Assembly (NCBI GenBank): GCA_038093975.1
Contig: JBBPTG010000003.1
Span: forward strand, 310,001 to 374,000
DNA length: 64,000 nt
Source of the DNA: Chalciporus piperatus
Lineage: Eukaryota > Basidiomycota > Agaricomycetes > Boletales > Boletaceae
Direction: 5' to 3'
This document shows positions 35,080 to 47,042 of the stretch, in pieces. The stretch's first letter is position 1, and each line of letters starts with the position of its first letter. The translations under genes were made by a program, and so were the position numbers. The notes under the pieces were generated by a model. It ran no database searches. It saw only the letters and a program-made list of their open reading frames with translations, and had not been told where the DNA came from.

Positions 35080-38000
35080 TTAATAAACTTCGAGCACATA
35101 GCGTTCCTCTTCCTTGAGTCCCTCAAGGAAATTACCCGCCGACTCCCTCGTCATGCCTTGATTCTTTACCAATGCGCCGACCAAAGCCTCATAGACATCT
35201 GGTACAGGCCAGGTGGGCCCACACAGGTAGAAGACGCCGTTCTTGTTCTTCAACATGTCCGCCAGCGTCTCCGCGTCCTCCAACATCTTGTGTTGAATGT
35301 AGACTTTCTTGGGGCCGTCACGGGAGAACGCTAGACCGGCTTTGGTGATCGTCTTGTCGAGGATGTAGGCCTCTATCTCCTCGCCGTATAGGTATTCTTG
35401 GTGTTGGTGACGAGAACCGAAGTAATAGTATGTCGGACCGACTTCGATGCCTTGTGCGGAGAGCCAGGCACGGTGTTGAAGGAAGGCACGGAACGGCGCA
35501 GCACCGGTGCCAAGACCAGCCAGGGTGATGGGTTGCTTGTCGTCTGGTGGCAACTATGCGAATGTCAGTACTGGAGAGAGTGGGGATCTTGAGAGGATAC
35601 TCACTTTCATGACACTGGGCGTAATGGAGACCGTGACTTTCTGCCCGATCTTTAAGCCGGCCAGATACCTGGTGCATTGACCATAACGGGATTTCCCTAC
35701 ACAGGCATTCAGCACGCTTGATCACAAAAGAACAGCGGATGGGCTTACCGCTCGGAGCCGTCCATTCGACGGTCACAACTAGGAGGTCGACGCGATTGCC
35801 GACGACGCTCTGTGCACTAGCAATACTGTAGTGCCTAGGATTGATATCGCCGATCATTTCGCAAAGCGTCTCGATGCCAGGCTTGGCAGTGGGATAGCGC
35901 TGGAGAATTTCCGCGAAGCTAACCGTGTCCTTCTCATTAAGCTTCTTGAACGTCGACGAGCCTTCGGGGGAGCCAATAAATTGCAACGCATACTTCTCGA
36001 CAGGCTTCGTCGCGTATGGCGCGAGAGCAGTGTAGAATGATTTTGGTGGTTCTCCGAAAAGGTCAATCTGCTGTTGGAGGGCCTGGAATACAGTGCGAGT
36101 GTGCATCCTATCTTCGCCGTGGGCAGGGATGGTAATGACCCGGTTGGGGTCAACGCCGTACCATGCACAGAAATCCAAAACCTCTTGTTCATCATTCCAA
36201 CCATGCACCCCAAGCGCTTCTCCAATAGCGTACTTGAGACCTGTGCCCGTACTGTCGAACTCCAGGTGGAACACGTTGCGGTCGTAGTCAAGAGGCGTAA
36301 GCCGGTGATTGACGGTACAGGTCACGAGATAAGTGCGATCTGAAAGCTCAGGACGGAGGGAAGGGATCTGCGGGAATTCTTCCTGTTCAGGCGGGACGGG
36401 AAGAAGAGGCGTGAAGACGGAAGGGAATAGGATGTGTTTGGCAGCTTCGTGCCAAGAAGTGACCTTCGATCCATTGAAGAGGGTCTCTCCGATGCCGGTA
36501 TCAACAGCGATTGCATTGAACTCGAAGGACCTAACAGTCGGAGGAGCTTTGGAGTCTCCATCGGCCGCACGAGAGGAGAGTTCGACGGGTAACTCGACTT
36601 GCAGCAATGATCCCCAGGTACGAGCATTGAGCTTGGCGAAAATGTCGTCACCTAACTCGCCTCGAACCGCGTCCTTCGCTAATTTGTAAACTACAGCCTG
36701 GGTGGATGCTTTCCCGAGGAATAACCTCAAGAACGCGAGATAGATTACCACGTTCTCTGCACGCTCCTTTTCCGCAATATCGCTGGCTAGGTCTGACGCA
36801 ATAGACTTGGCATCGAGGGTGTACAGCCTTATCTTTCGTTCCAGGACCAGCTCCAGTGCTTGGGGGGAAAGGCTCTCGAGCAGTTCCGCACCCGACCAAG
36901 GTGCGACGACAAGAACGGCAGAGCCAGGTCTGGCGGAGTTCAGGAACGCATGAGATTTGAGCAGGTTAGGCTCAATCAGGCACACGAAATCCGTCAGGCC
37001 GCTGCCGTTGAGAGGGAACGCCAAAGAGACGGGTAAGAGATCACCGCCAACCTTCCTTGCGGAAAGCACGACGCGATCAGCGGTAATTCCACCTGTTTTG
37101 CTGAAAACGTCGTAGTCGGTGAGTCGACGCATATTGATCCCGTTAGAGAGTGTGTCTGCGATGAGCTGATGGAAGAAAGAGATGTCGTTCGACGGGGTAC
37201 TAAGAAACATGAGTTTTGTCGACGGCGTATCCTCCAACGGAAGATCAGCGAACGAGGGGTCAAGCAACGATGCCAAGTGGGAGCGGAACTGGTTCGGGTT
37301 GGAGACAAATTCCTTTCCCTTTTCCGGGACTATTCGTTGAGCGCGAATGATTGGGCCGCGACGAGTGGGGTCATACAACGAGGAGAACACGTCGGAGAAG
37401 AGGGGACCTCGAGTGGTCTCGTCTGGAACATCGTCGAAGACGTGAATTCGCTCCGCAGTGGAAGGAACCACGCTTTGGAGTTCGACGGCCTCCCATGGCC
37501 GAAGAACTCTCACAAGTATGACTGCCACTCCCTCGGCCTTGGTCGCCAAAGCTTTAGCGATGAGAGCGAGTGGGCCGTTCAAAATGACAAGCACTGTACG
37601 CGCATTCTTGTCGCCGACGAATTCGAAGGGTGCATACCCAGCCAAACGGACGGCCTCGGATACCGTCAAGTCGGAAACGTCCTTTACAGGACCCGCAATG
37701 AGAGCATGGCCAAGCTCGCGAGAGGCGCTGTGGTGATCAAAAATGTGCACGACATGCTGATTCTTGACCCTGTACGCGATCGTTGCGAGATCGACGGACT
37801 CTTGCGGCGTCGCGGACAGTAAAACTGCAACGCTTTCGGGGAAGATATTGAACGCCATGGAAAGGGAGGCGAGTGTAGGGGAAAGCGCGAAGGTGTCTCC
37901 TACGGGGGTGACTGCAGGGACTTGAATGATCAGCCTGCTGTGGGGGGAAGCAGGGGGGAGGTGGGCCAGCGATGCAGCCATGGCAGCCAACCCAACTGGA

Positions 38001-38356
38001 GTGGTGTAAGCGGTCAGGACGGAGCCGTTGACGGCGTCCTGGCTAGTTCCCTCGGACAATCGCCCGATGAGACCCAGACCAGCACCTGCCCTCGTCTGCT
38101 GGGGGATGACGGGAGCAGAGTGATTGGATGAAGATGCCCATGTCTTTGTGAGGGTTCCGAAGCCGACTTGCTCGGCGACGTCATAGACATAGACCGCGGA
38201 GCTGACCTCGGCGCGAGAGGCGACGAACTCAATGATATTTGACGCGGAGCTGTGTCGTGGGCTGGGGAGGGAAGACTTGAGGTCCTCGTTCGAGGAAACA
38301 AGCGTGCTGGACGCCGAGCAAGGTGTCGCAGACCCTGAGAGTGATTCAATGGCCAT
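35080..38356 (-). CDS. MET10: Sulfite reductase (NADPH) flavoprotein subunit
   Basis: Alpha subunit that passes electrons from NADPH through FAD to the sirohaem beta subunit in sulfate assimilation. The ATG at 38356 starts about 1040 residues in three exons. The N-terminal 600 residues resemble the pyruvate:ferredoxin oxidoreductase gamma/alpha-like region of yeast Met10. The FAD-binding part holds RTYLVTC, RHYSIASAQ and the GQKVTVSI region after the intron at about 35700. The NADPH-binding part holds GTGAAPFRAFLQHR, YYYFGSR and YLCGPTWPVPDV before a conserved aromatic C-terminus (EVY). No FMN flavodoxin domain is apparent, as in yeast Met10. Confidence 0.94.
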
Positions 38357-38700
38357 CCTGGAGATGGACACGAAAAAAAATGAAACTACTGTACCTTGAA
38401 ACTGGCATTGATCTTTTATTTGCCAAAGCGGAATCGGATTGGTGTGGGATACGATTGTGCGATGTCATGCAATCCATGATGCAATCCGTCATCACGTGGC
38501 GGCGACGGAACGGAACGACTCTCCCGGACGCCGAGGATCGCTGTAATAATAATATACATTCATTTGACTTTCATACCCAGTACTACTCTTCGTACGTCGT
38601 TTGCAGAAATCATTCGTACTGAGTATTCGACAAAGTTCAACCTCTATCGATTTTCGCGATTACTAGGCGGAATTCCCTCGGAGCCTCGAAGCTCGAGGCA
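38357..38700. other. MET10 promoter and UPRT 3' end
   Basis: 344 bases. Holds a direct repeat ATGCAATCC at 38467-38475 and 38479-38487, and the CACGTG site annotated separately. No coding frame. Confidence 0.5.
38492..38498. promoter_or_regulatory. TCACGTG (Cbf1/Met4-type) site upstream of MET10
   Basis: TCACGTG lies 136 bases upstream of the MET10 start. In yeast the same motif recruits Cbf1-Met4-Met28 to sulfur-assimilation genes, including MET10. The match in sequence and gene type suggests conserved sulfur control; this is an inference from one site. Confidence 0.5.
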
Positions 38701-39736
38701 TCACTCCCGCTCTATTCCCGTGTTAAACAGGCGATCGCCCTGTGCGAACATCAGACATGCTCTCAGAAATCCAGTCGGTTACTTACGGTATCACCTAATC
38801 CAGGTGAGATCAATCCATCACTAGTCAAGCTCGGATCAACTGCAGCAACCCAGAGCTAACGGGACAACTCAGTCCATCGTACCTGGAAAACGGAAGCATA
38901 CGACTCTCACCTCGAGGTCTGGGTAATTGGCTTCAATGTGGCTCAAGCCTTCCTCAGATCCTAGCACAACCAGCAACTTTATCTTGGACACTGCATTCGT
39001 GTGACTTCTAACGCGGGTCGAAGTAGCGATGAGACAACCTACCAGGAATTCCCCAGTCGACCAACATGGTCAACGCTGCAATTGCCGTCCCACCAGTAGC
39101 AACGAGCGGGTCCAAGAGAAAAACTGCGTCGACCGTTGGAACCGATGGTAACTTGGAATAGTCTGATGCCGGTCCGGTCATCAATAAAAGTCCATCGCGT
39201 GTAAGTAAGTGCTCACACTCCACTGGCTGCAAAGAAACTTTCTCCCGGAACAAACCAAGGTGATACACCGGTGCTGTCCTGTATCCACATATGAATCATG
39301 CCTTATCTCGCAGCGTAATGTGAGTACACATACGGGAAGAGCCTCAAGAGGGCATCCGACATCCCTAACCCGGCTCTCAGGATAGGAGTGAGGCCGATTC
39401 GTGGTTTAATCGCAGTCCCTGTGAATCGTCCAACGGGAGTGTTCTATTCGATATCACCTCATCAGCACCGGGGTAGGTCTATGGAAAGATGAAGCGATGG
39501 GTTGTTGGAGCGGCTCTTACCCCTTCAAATGATACCTCCTCCAAATCTCGGGATGCCTCCACCCCTAAAATAAAACTGATGTCGTGGATGCCCTATGTAC
39601 ATCTCAACTGCCGTCCTCTCGGGCTGTTCGCATTACGCACCTCTCGGAAATCTTTAGAATTGGTCGCCACCAACCGCAGCTGTGACAAGCGTGCGTTGAC
39701 GATAGGGTGAGATAGAATGTGTCGCTTTCCCGTCAT
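38701..39736 (-). CDS. Uracil phosphoribosyltransferase, bacterial Upp-like
   Basis: Salvage enzyme joining uracil and PRPP to UMP. The start at 39736 gives HPIVNARLSQLR, then TPVGRFTG, the IGLTPILRAGLGMSDALL block and YHLGLFREKVSLQPVEYYSKLP. The PRPP-binding loop is LLDPLVATGGTA. The uracil site LISPGLGDTGDRLFNT ends the protein near 38701. Seven introns, one at VE-Y-Y with donor GTGAGC. Motifs are closer to bacterial Upp than to yeast Fur1, which has the DEETALPKL segment instead. The intron near 38880-38940 needs the donor GGTACG to keep frame, so about ten residues there are uncertain. Confidence 0.85.
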
Positions 39737-39920
39737 TGTGATGGTCTTTCAATGAGAGCAAGTTGAGGAGACTGATGAGGCTGCTTCTCGCTGACCGCTC
39801 TAACTCAACTCTAAAGTACTTACCAGAAATGTACAAAAGGGGTTTTCCTTATCGAGCGACGAGGCAGGTCAAACCACCAATCCACGTTCCTTGCACGTTC
39901 CTATGTAGACTATCCCTCTC

Positions 39921-41295
39921 TCATCGTCTCTTGTACTCGCAAGGCTTCAAAACCTGACCCCGAGAAATTACAGTAGACCAGTCTTGCTCTGCCATCGCTG
40001 CTCTCGCTACCTTTTTAAATTTAAACGACGTGAAATGGCTGTTGCGATCATCCTATACAGGGCGTGTCACTCATGAGGACTGGTAGCACAGAAAGGAAGC
40101 AAGTACCTTTTTCTGGAGCTTGAAGCCAATAGAGCATACCAACGAAGTAAAGTCGTTCACACTTGTAAAGCGGCTTGCAACTTCGGCAATCTTTAACTCA
40201 CCCCTGTCGGACCAGTGAGTTTCAAGCTGTAGAAATTTCCGTATGCTGCGTACCCCGGACGGAGGATTCTCCAGGCCTCGCGTATGCATTTTGGCCAATT
40301 GGTGCTCATGAGGCTGAGGGCACAAACCACCACATCGACGATCTGAGCCTCGCCTTGGGTGGATTGTGAAGTCTGAGGTTCAGAACCAGGCAAAGGGATT
40401 CGTAAACAGATGTCAGCCTCCGTCACATAAGCACCATCCGACACCAAATCGAACGATATAACAATGAGGTTCTTCGGAAGGAGACCTCGGGCAAGCGCCG
40501 CGTCACCGCACCCCAAGTCCGCGATGACAGTCTTAGAAGGGTACGATTCCAATTCTGAGATGTAGTGCGAAACGGGATTTGAAGGCCATGATTGTACTTG
40601 ATGTCTGAATCCAACGTGGTACTACAGTTGTGTGAGCTCGCGATGATATCGTAGGTGCTTGTACTGACGTCTTCGAAAACTTCTGGATCTTCCTTCATCA
40701 TCTTGGACGCCTCGAAACTAGTCGACTTGTACAGCGCTTCGTTCAGCAACCTACGTCGTGCGCAGGTCAAACAACAAATCACTCTCGGGTTGATAACATA
40801 CCTGAATCGGGCGCCATCCAAACTTTCCTTCATACTCCGTTGAAGTGAAGTGAGGCCAGCTATACCCTGAGTAGGTTCGGATGTCTTTTTGGACGTTGCT
40901 GGCTGGGCGACATTTTGCTTCGCGTTTTTCTTCTTCGCGTTTTTCTTTGATGGAGTGTCCGTGTAGGGAGTAGTGTTTGTGTCTTGGGGGGGAGCTGGAG
41001 CTGTCGGCTGACTACGACGCTTTCTTGAAGGATGAGACTCCTCTTTCCGTTGATCGTGATGGGACCCTGCTGTAGCCTTCGCCGGCTTTGTCTTTTTCTT
41101 CTTTTTAGTTGACGATCCGCCGTCACGGTCTTCGTCACCACCCAGACTCTGTAACAGTTTGTCCAAGTTGACCTGGGCAGAGCGAAGGAGCTCATCTTCT
41201 TCCGTATCCACTCGCTTGCGCTTCTTGGAATGGCGCTGGATAGAGACTGGGGCCGATGGCACAGACCAGCCTGGAACATCGAACAAGGCTGCCAT
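39921..41295 (-). CDS. RRP8: 25S rRNA adenine-N1 methyltransferase Rrp8
   Basis: Nucleolar SAM-dependent methyltransferase that makes m1A in the large-subunit rRNA. The ATG at 41295 opens a basic, Lys-rich N-terminus (KKRKRVD, TKKKKKTKPAK, KKNAKKKNAK). The catalytic core has SLQRSMKESLDGARFR, LYKS, YHVGFRHQVQSWPSNP and the SAM-binding VIADLGCGDAALA. This is followed by VVVCALSLMSTNW and, across an intron, LRPGGELKIAEVASRF. The last exon adds FKFKKVA and the C-terminal KPCEYKRR, typical of Rrp8. The gene ends 185 bases from the UPRT start on the same strand, so the UPRT promoter is short. Confidence 0.92.
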
Positions 41296-41652
41296 GGCCA
41301 ACAGGAGAGTTTAGGTTGTAATGTGTTGTATCGGTAAGTACCAGAAGTAGTAAATTACGCCACTAGTAATGAATCTGCTAATGATGTTAGTCTGCCATAT
41401 CCTCGAGTATACCTCGAGCTCGCTGAATTCAAAGTTGTACACCGAACAACTCGTGCCAAAAAGGTGCATGGATTCGAGCCCCCTCGACATGCGGACGTCG
41501 CGTTTTGATTCTTCCCACATGAGCTTTACACGCATCGTTGACCTACTAGTAGCAAATCGTACTTAAGAGGCCATGGACCCACCTTTTCCCGTTCTGTGGT
41601 CTTCCTCTCAAGCTGTGATCCTCTGCGTTGCTATCCTTCCAAGCCTGAGGCG
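41296..41652. other. Divergent promoter, RRP8 and the HerA-like ATPase
   Basis: 357 bases between divergent starts. AT-rich near the RRP8 side. Holds the upstream open reading frame annotated next. Confidence 0.5.
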
Positions 41653-41656
41653 ATGA
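41573..41656 (+). promoter_or_regulatory. Upstream ORF overlapping the HerA-like start
   Basis: An ATG at 41573 opens 27 codons whose TGA at 41654-41656 overlaps the main ATG at 41653 in the pattern ATGA. If the mRNA starts upstream, translation of the ATPase would need reinitiation or leaky scanning. Confidence 0.35.
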
Positions 41657-43984
41657 ACGACGCGGTCCCTAAAGGCCACAAAACGGGCAAATTCCAGAAG
41701 CCACGCCCGTTATCACAGATTGCCCTTAATTCTTTGTCGGATCCTCGTCCGCACACTCCGGCCTCGGTTCTTTCTCAGGTATTCGCACATCAGTCATGAT
41801 CGTAATCGCTGCCTCAGATCTCAACACGGTTGCAGAACTCCTCGGCTTCCGTGTCAGTGAGTGGAAGTTACAGCGTGGATCCAACATCTGCATCGCCCAG
41901 ACACTCAGCTGTACATCCGAACAAGTCGTCCTCAATCGAAGGTGAATCATTTTTTCGCCTCACTATAAGACCGAGGGGGTTTCAACTCTGTCCCTGCATC
42001 CTCCACAACATCAGCTACGGCAACCATGCCTATTCCGACAATGAATGCCGTACGAAGCCATGCAACCCATGTACGTCCCTCACTTTCCCTTTCACAGGCG
42101 GAATGGCACCGCGCTTTAGCTTTCGTACTAACTGTCTTCATTTTAGAGCAGCGAAGCCGCCACGAATAATGGCGCACCCGCATCTTCGGCAGCGTCCGAT
42201 TCTACGTCTGTATATGTGCGTATCTCATCTGTTATCTTGAAATCTCTTTATGAACCCGCTTCAGGAGGAGCTCGCGCTCCTTCACGACAACACGACCGCT
42301 GCGCGTGGTCGTAGTAAGGATCACGAACTGCGAACTGCGCCAATTGTCACTCGCGACGCTTATGTCGCGGCTGGGTACCGCGAGAATACAACACAGTACG
42401 GCGTATTGGGCCGTACATTACAGATATTGTATGCCCGCGCTTGGGATTCATAGAGTCATCCTAATTGACGATGTTCTTGTTAAGTAACAAATCGCAGGGT
42501 TACTGTCCGACAGACCCGCGTCTGTATATGAACACAGTGAGTCTAATTCGTCGCTGCAATAAAATATCAACCAATCTCTGGGAGGACAGAATGCTCCATT
42601 CTCCGCCGTAGTATGCGGTGTACAAGGATCGGGAAAGTCGCATACGGTGTCGATAATGCTAGAGAGTATGTTCATTCCAAACTTGCGACAAATCGGCTCG
42701 TTGCGGAAGCCTCTGTCTGGCCTTGTCCTCCACTTTGGGGAGGGTGGACCCAGTGCAAGACCCAGCGAAGCTGCGTGGATTGCCGCATCCGACATCCCGA
42801 CGGTGCAGACTCCGAAAGTCAAAGTATATGTATCTCGATCCTCCCTGAAGACTATGACAGCCGTATACGCGCCTCTTGGCGATGGAGTCACAGTCGAGCC
42901 ATTGCTCCTACAAAAAGATGAGCTAGACGCTCAAGCATTCTTATCGATGATGGCGGTTGGGTCATCGGAGTCTGCTCCTCTTTACATCCAAGGTATCTTG
43001 GTGAGTAATCTCTCGTGCTGCTTCTGATCTGTCTGATCACGTTCTAGGTAATACTGCGAGACCTTGGGGAGAATTTTTCTTATGACGAGTTCATGAAGCG
43101 TCTCGAAGGCAAGAAAGAGAGTTTCAATCCCGCACAACTGGCGGGTCTAGAGCAACGCATGGCGCTGCTGACCTCGTTTTTGGACACGGGCCGCCGCACC
43201 AGTCCACCAGCCAGCCGGTTTGCGGCTGGACAACTCACAATCGTTGATTTGTCAGATCCGTTCATCGACCCAGCCTCAGCGTGCGGGTTGTTTGAGATCA
43301 TTACCCGTATCTTTGTTCGATCCGAGGTCGGGACTGGAAAGGTTCTCGTCGTGGACGAGGCACACAAAGTGAGTTATTAGCGAAAAATTCTTCCCTTCGT
43401 TCATGGACCTTCTCTTTTGTAGTATCTATCTCCCCACAAGAGTGTGTCCGGACTCACAAAGTGTTTACTGACGCTTGCTCGCGAACAACGGCATCTTGCG
43501 ATGCGCGTCATAATCAGCACGCAAGGCAAGTACTCTGCGGTCAATCTTGTTTTTCTTTCTCTTACCTTCCTCCCTAGAGCCGACCGTCGTCCCGCCGGTC
43601 CTACTGGATCTCTGTACCGTAGCTATCCTTCATCGCTTCTCCTCTCCGTCCTGGTGGGAACATCTCGCGAAACATGTCTCCGCCGACATATCTGCAGAAG
43701 ATGCCTTTGATCGCGTGGTCAGACTCGAGGTAAGCGTTTGTTATCCAGTGACTTGTCCTCCCTATTACGTGCTCAATTGGCATGTCGAACAGACTGGGGA
43801 GGCCATCGTGCTTGCTCCATCCGGGTTCGGTGTGTTTCCGGACGGACCCTCTAACGGGACACCGAAGCCCACCCCAACTCAAGTACCGAAACTGAATCAA
43901 TTCGGGAGACGGTATATACTAATGAAAACCCGTCGTCGAGTGACGAAGGATGGAGGTGCCTCTGTGCTCGTTGTAGACGAGTGA
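41653..43984 (+). CDS. HerA/FtsK-like P-loop ATPase, function unknown
   Basis: Large, intron-rich gene with no clear S. cerevisiae counterpart that I recognise. A Ser/Pro-rich N-terminus over four exons leads to YCPTDPRLYMNTNAPFSAVV and the Walker A motif CGVQGSGKSHT. The Walker B is VLVVDEAHK. Next come REQRHLAMRVIISTQEPTVVPP and ILHRFSSPSWW, which recall the HerA/VirD4 sensor region where a Thr-Gln pair precedes the strand and an Arg finger follows. The C-terminal part has EAIVLAPSGFG. These steps fit a HerA- or FtsK-like pump, but the substrate (DNA or protein) is unknown. The start and the exon joins near 42413 are uncertain. The same family appears in many agaricomycetes. Confidence 0.72.
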
Positions 43985-44466
43985 AGTGATCATTGCCATT
44001 ATGTAAACCTGTATATCTGTATATCTTGTCTATGTCAAGCAATCACCGGAATAGAATCTTGTCTCTATCCCAAGGATGGCGCGAGTAGGCATCCACAGAC
44101 TGAATATTGTACGTCCACATCATCTGATTAGGACAGTGACACGAGGTATGTAGTCTAGGTACAACGGACAACAGTAGTTTTATGATAGAATACAAAGTGC
44201 GAGTTCATTAAGAACCTAGCTGCGAGACCGTGTGTCCTTCACCTGTGATGTCACTCACAAACCTTTATGTGAAGAAGAGTACAACATGCGAATGAATGAA
44301 AGATATGCACTGCGAAGAGGGAAGACTGCGCGATTCGACTCCATGCTAGTCCTGGAGTATGGCAAGGGGAAAGTGTCGTGGTACGTGCGTAACGCAATAA
44401 TATTATGTCGACAGATGACGAGTGGAAATCGGGTGGCGAAAAAAGGGAATTAGAACGACGACCACA
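43985..44466. other. Intergenic space with no supported gene
   Basis: Convergent 3' space of the ATPase and the kinase. A short plus-strand frame at 44232-44453 has no motif. No tRNA or repeat seen. Confidence 0.45.
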
Positions 44467-46782
44467 TCATTCTACGCGCATCGGGCTTCCTGGAGGGATG
44501 TCGTTTTGTGCTAGGGGGTTGGCGACCTGCGACGCTTTCTTGTTGCGACGACCAAGCAACGTTGCGTTGTCAATGTCCAATTCGAATCCCTTGGAGTCTC
44601 CTGCGCGGCGCCCTCGATCGCGGGGTCCCGCCCGGCCATCCCAAAGATTCTTCTCTGGGACTCTATTGACAATGCCCACAGGACCTAAATCCTCGTTCCG
44701 TGAACCAACCGTCTTCGACATTGCTACGTCGCCGTTCGGCTGTCCTCGCCTGTTGCGAGCCTCGTTGACTATACTCTCGTCATCCGCGTCAACACTTTCG
44801 TCGTCCTCATTGAGTCCCTGCAAAAGTCCTCTAGCTCCCGCCCCTCCTCGTCCATTATAGGCGCGACGACGTGCACCCTCTTCTTCCATTCTGTGCACTG
44901 CGTAAGTGATGTCAAAAGCCTCCTTCAAGGTCGCCAATCCAGGAGAGCGTGCTGTCTCGATTCCTCCGTGCGCAGCGGTCAGGAGGGGTGAGTCGAGAGG
45001 AGGAGTTCGGGCGTAAGCGTTCGTGTGCGGAGCTGGAGCTGGAGCCGCATTGCACCAGGGATGCGCCAGGAATTCGTCTATGGTATATCGCTGGGCTGGG
45101 TCCACACAAAGAAGGTGTTCTATAAGGTCCTTGGCTGGGCAAAAAACACATTGAAATCGGGAAGAGAAAAAACAAACGGCGAATATACCTGAACTGCTGA
45201 TATGATCCCAGAACGGGCTTAAGAACGTGTAGTATCCGCGAGCGACCTTTTCAGTTAGGACATTGATGCTTTCATCGTAGAAAGGGGGGAAACCGCAGAG
45301 GAGGGTGTATAAAACGCAGCCGAGCGCCCACATGTCAACGCTTTTGGAATATCGTTCATCCTTGACGATTTCAGGAGCAGTGTAGCCGACTGTTCCGCAC
45401 GGCGTCATGGTTTCCTCGTTCCAAACTACTTTGGACAAGCCAAAGTCAGCAATTTTCACCCGCCCAATGCCACCACCGCCGAGACCTGGTGTGAATTCAC
45501 CCTCGTCTTCCTTTTCCTCGTCATAGGGTCGGCGTATTATAACTTTGGAAGGGATCGTGGGTATTCCTTCGAAAAGAAGATTCTCTGGCTTGATATCACT
45601 GGCAAGGGCAAAAGAACACATAAGTGATCGCCAGGTTTTCCTTGTTGCTGGGCTCACCGATGTACCACTCCACGTTCTTCATGCATATAACGAATCCCAT
45701 GGGCAACCTGGAGGATAACGTGCCTCGCAAGATTCTCACTAAAGTAAGTTAGTTTAACAATCTGATGGAACAGCTCCCCGCCTTCCATGACTGAAGGTGA
45801 AAGTAAGCCCGAGCTCCACGATGAGTGAGAGGTAGCGACTCACGCTCGAGTACAAGAAAGTAGTGGTCCGTAGATTCCGAAAACGATATTAACTTGACAA
45901 TCGACATGTGATTCATTCCACGCATTATTTGGACCTCTGTCTACCCGTAAGACTTTATCTTGTCGGAGCAAAGTTGCGCGTACCTTTGAGAATGTTTGAG
46001 CGCTTTGGAGCATGAAAAACATGATGAGTACCACAGTATCAGAAAAGGGACAGAAAATAGAGATGCCACCTCTGTGACGCGCGGCTTTTTCTTAAACTGA
46101 GGGCTGAGATGTTTTTCGCCGGCCTTACAGAGGGACGTGATGCATATGTGCGGAGACAAAGACCAGGGAGTGGTGGGGGTAATATGAACTACTGAGGATC
46201 GGCTTCAGGGAGTGGGCACTTACCTGCGACGCGTTCAGCTCGTGCTTCCGAACTACTTTGACTACACAGGGCGTTGAGAGTAAGACGAAATCCGCGATGT
46301 ACGATGAAACCTACCCGCTACTTTCTCGCCGGTCGTAAGGTCGATGGCTTTATAAACGTCAGAGAAAGCGCCGCTGTGACCGATTGCGATCAGCGCTTTG
46401 ATTCTTGAGTGTACACACCGAAAGCACTCACTCTCCCATCTTGGATAAGAGCCTGAAGCCTTCAAGTCCCTTGTATGTGGGCATTGACTTTGAAGGGCGA
46501 GCATCGGGTACGACTGCTGTGTTTGCTTTCATATGCGTTTCCTGCGGGGATTGCGAGGGTGGTGGCTGCGCGTTCTCCACGGGTTTCGGAGGGATCGTCT
46601 GTGAGGACGGCTGGACGTGAGACGGCTGTGGGGTTGGTTTCGAGGATTCGATTGGGTCTGAGTCAGGCTGGCGGTCACGTTTGCGGATAAGATCTGGCAG
46701 ACGTGGTCGGAGTTGGATTGAGACCTTCCAAATGGGTGATGATTGGGTACGTACTCTTGAAGGCGGATACCACGGTGGGCAT
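44467..46782 (-). CDS. RCK2/Srk1-type MAPK-activated protein kinase
   Basis: Stress-responsive Ser/Thr kinase acting below Hog1/Sty1 MAPK. The ATG at 46782 starts a Pro/Ser-rich N-terminus. The kinase domain has [19 protein letters not shown], the active Lys in [12 protein letters not shown] and FKKKPRVTE. Then come [16 protein letters not shown], the catalytic loop [13 protein letters not shown], and [22 protein letters not shown] with the activation-loop Thr. The insert between [10 protein letters not shown] and DFG is longer than in most CaMK kinases. The C-lobe ends with [14 protein letters not shown], and a tail of about 150 residues follows, rich in Arg, Gly and Asp. Seven introns; the first, donor GTACGT, skips an out-of-frame segment. 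Confidence 0.9.
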
Positions 46783-47042
46783 TGTCGCTGTGTGTGACGA
46801 CGCTGTGGATGGGAGAAGGAGGAAGGGAGTGAAGAGGGCGAGAGACTTGATGGGGGACGTATGCACTCCGTCCTTTTTGTCGCCTAGGCCCATTAGAGCT
46901 CCGCTGCCTGACGTCATATATACAGCCATCCATTCCTGACTATGATGCGAATAACTCCCGATTCCATAACACTTTTCTGAAATAATGCGGTAAATAATTA
47001 AAATGGCTGAGGTATATGTTACAATTTCCTTTATAGAACATG

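Noticed and set aside
37169..37822. Plus-strand open frame of 217 codons
   Set aside because: It is antisense to the MET10 coding exon, which has clear homology on the minus strand.
41440..41500. B-box-like GGATTCGAGCC suggesting a tRNA on the minus strand
   Set aside because: The flanking bases do not form a T stem or acceptor stem, so no cloverleaf is possible.
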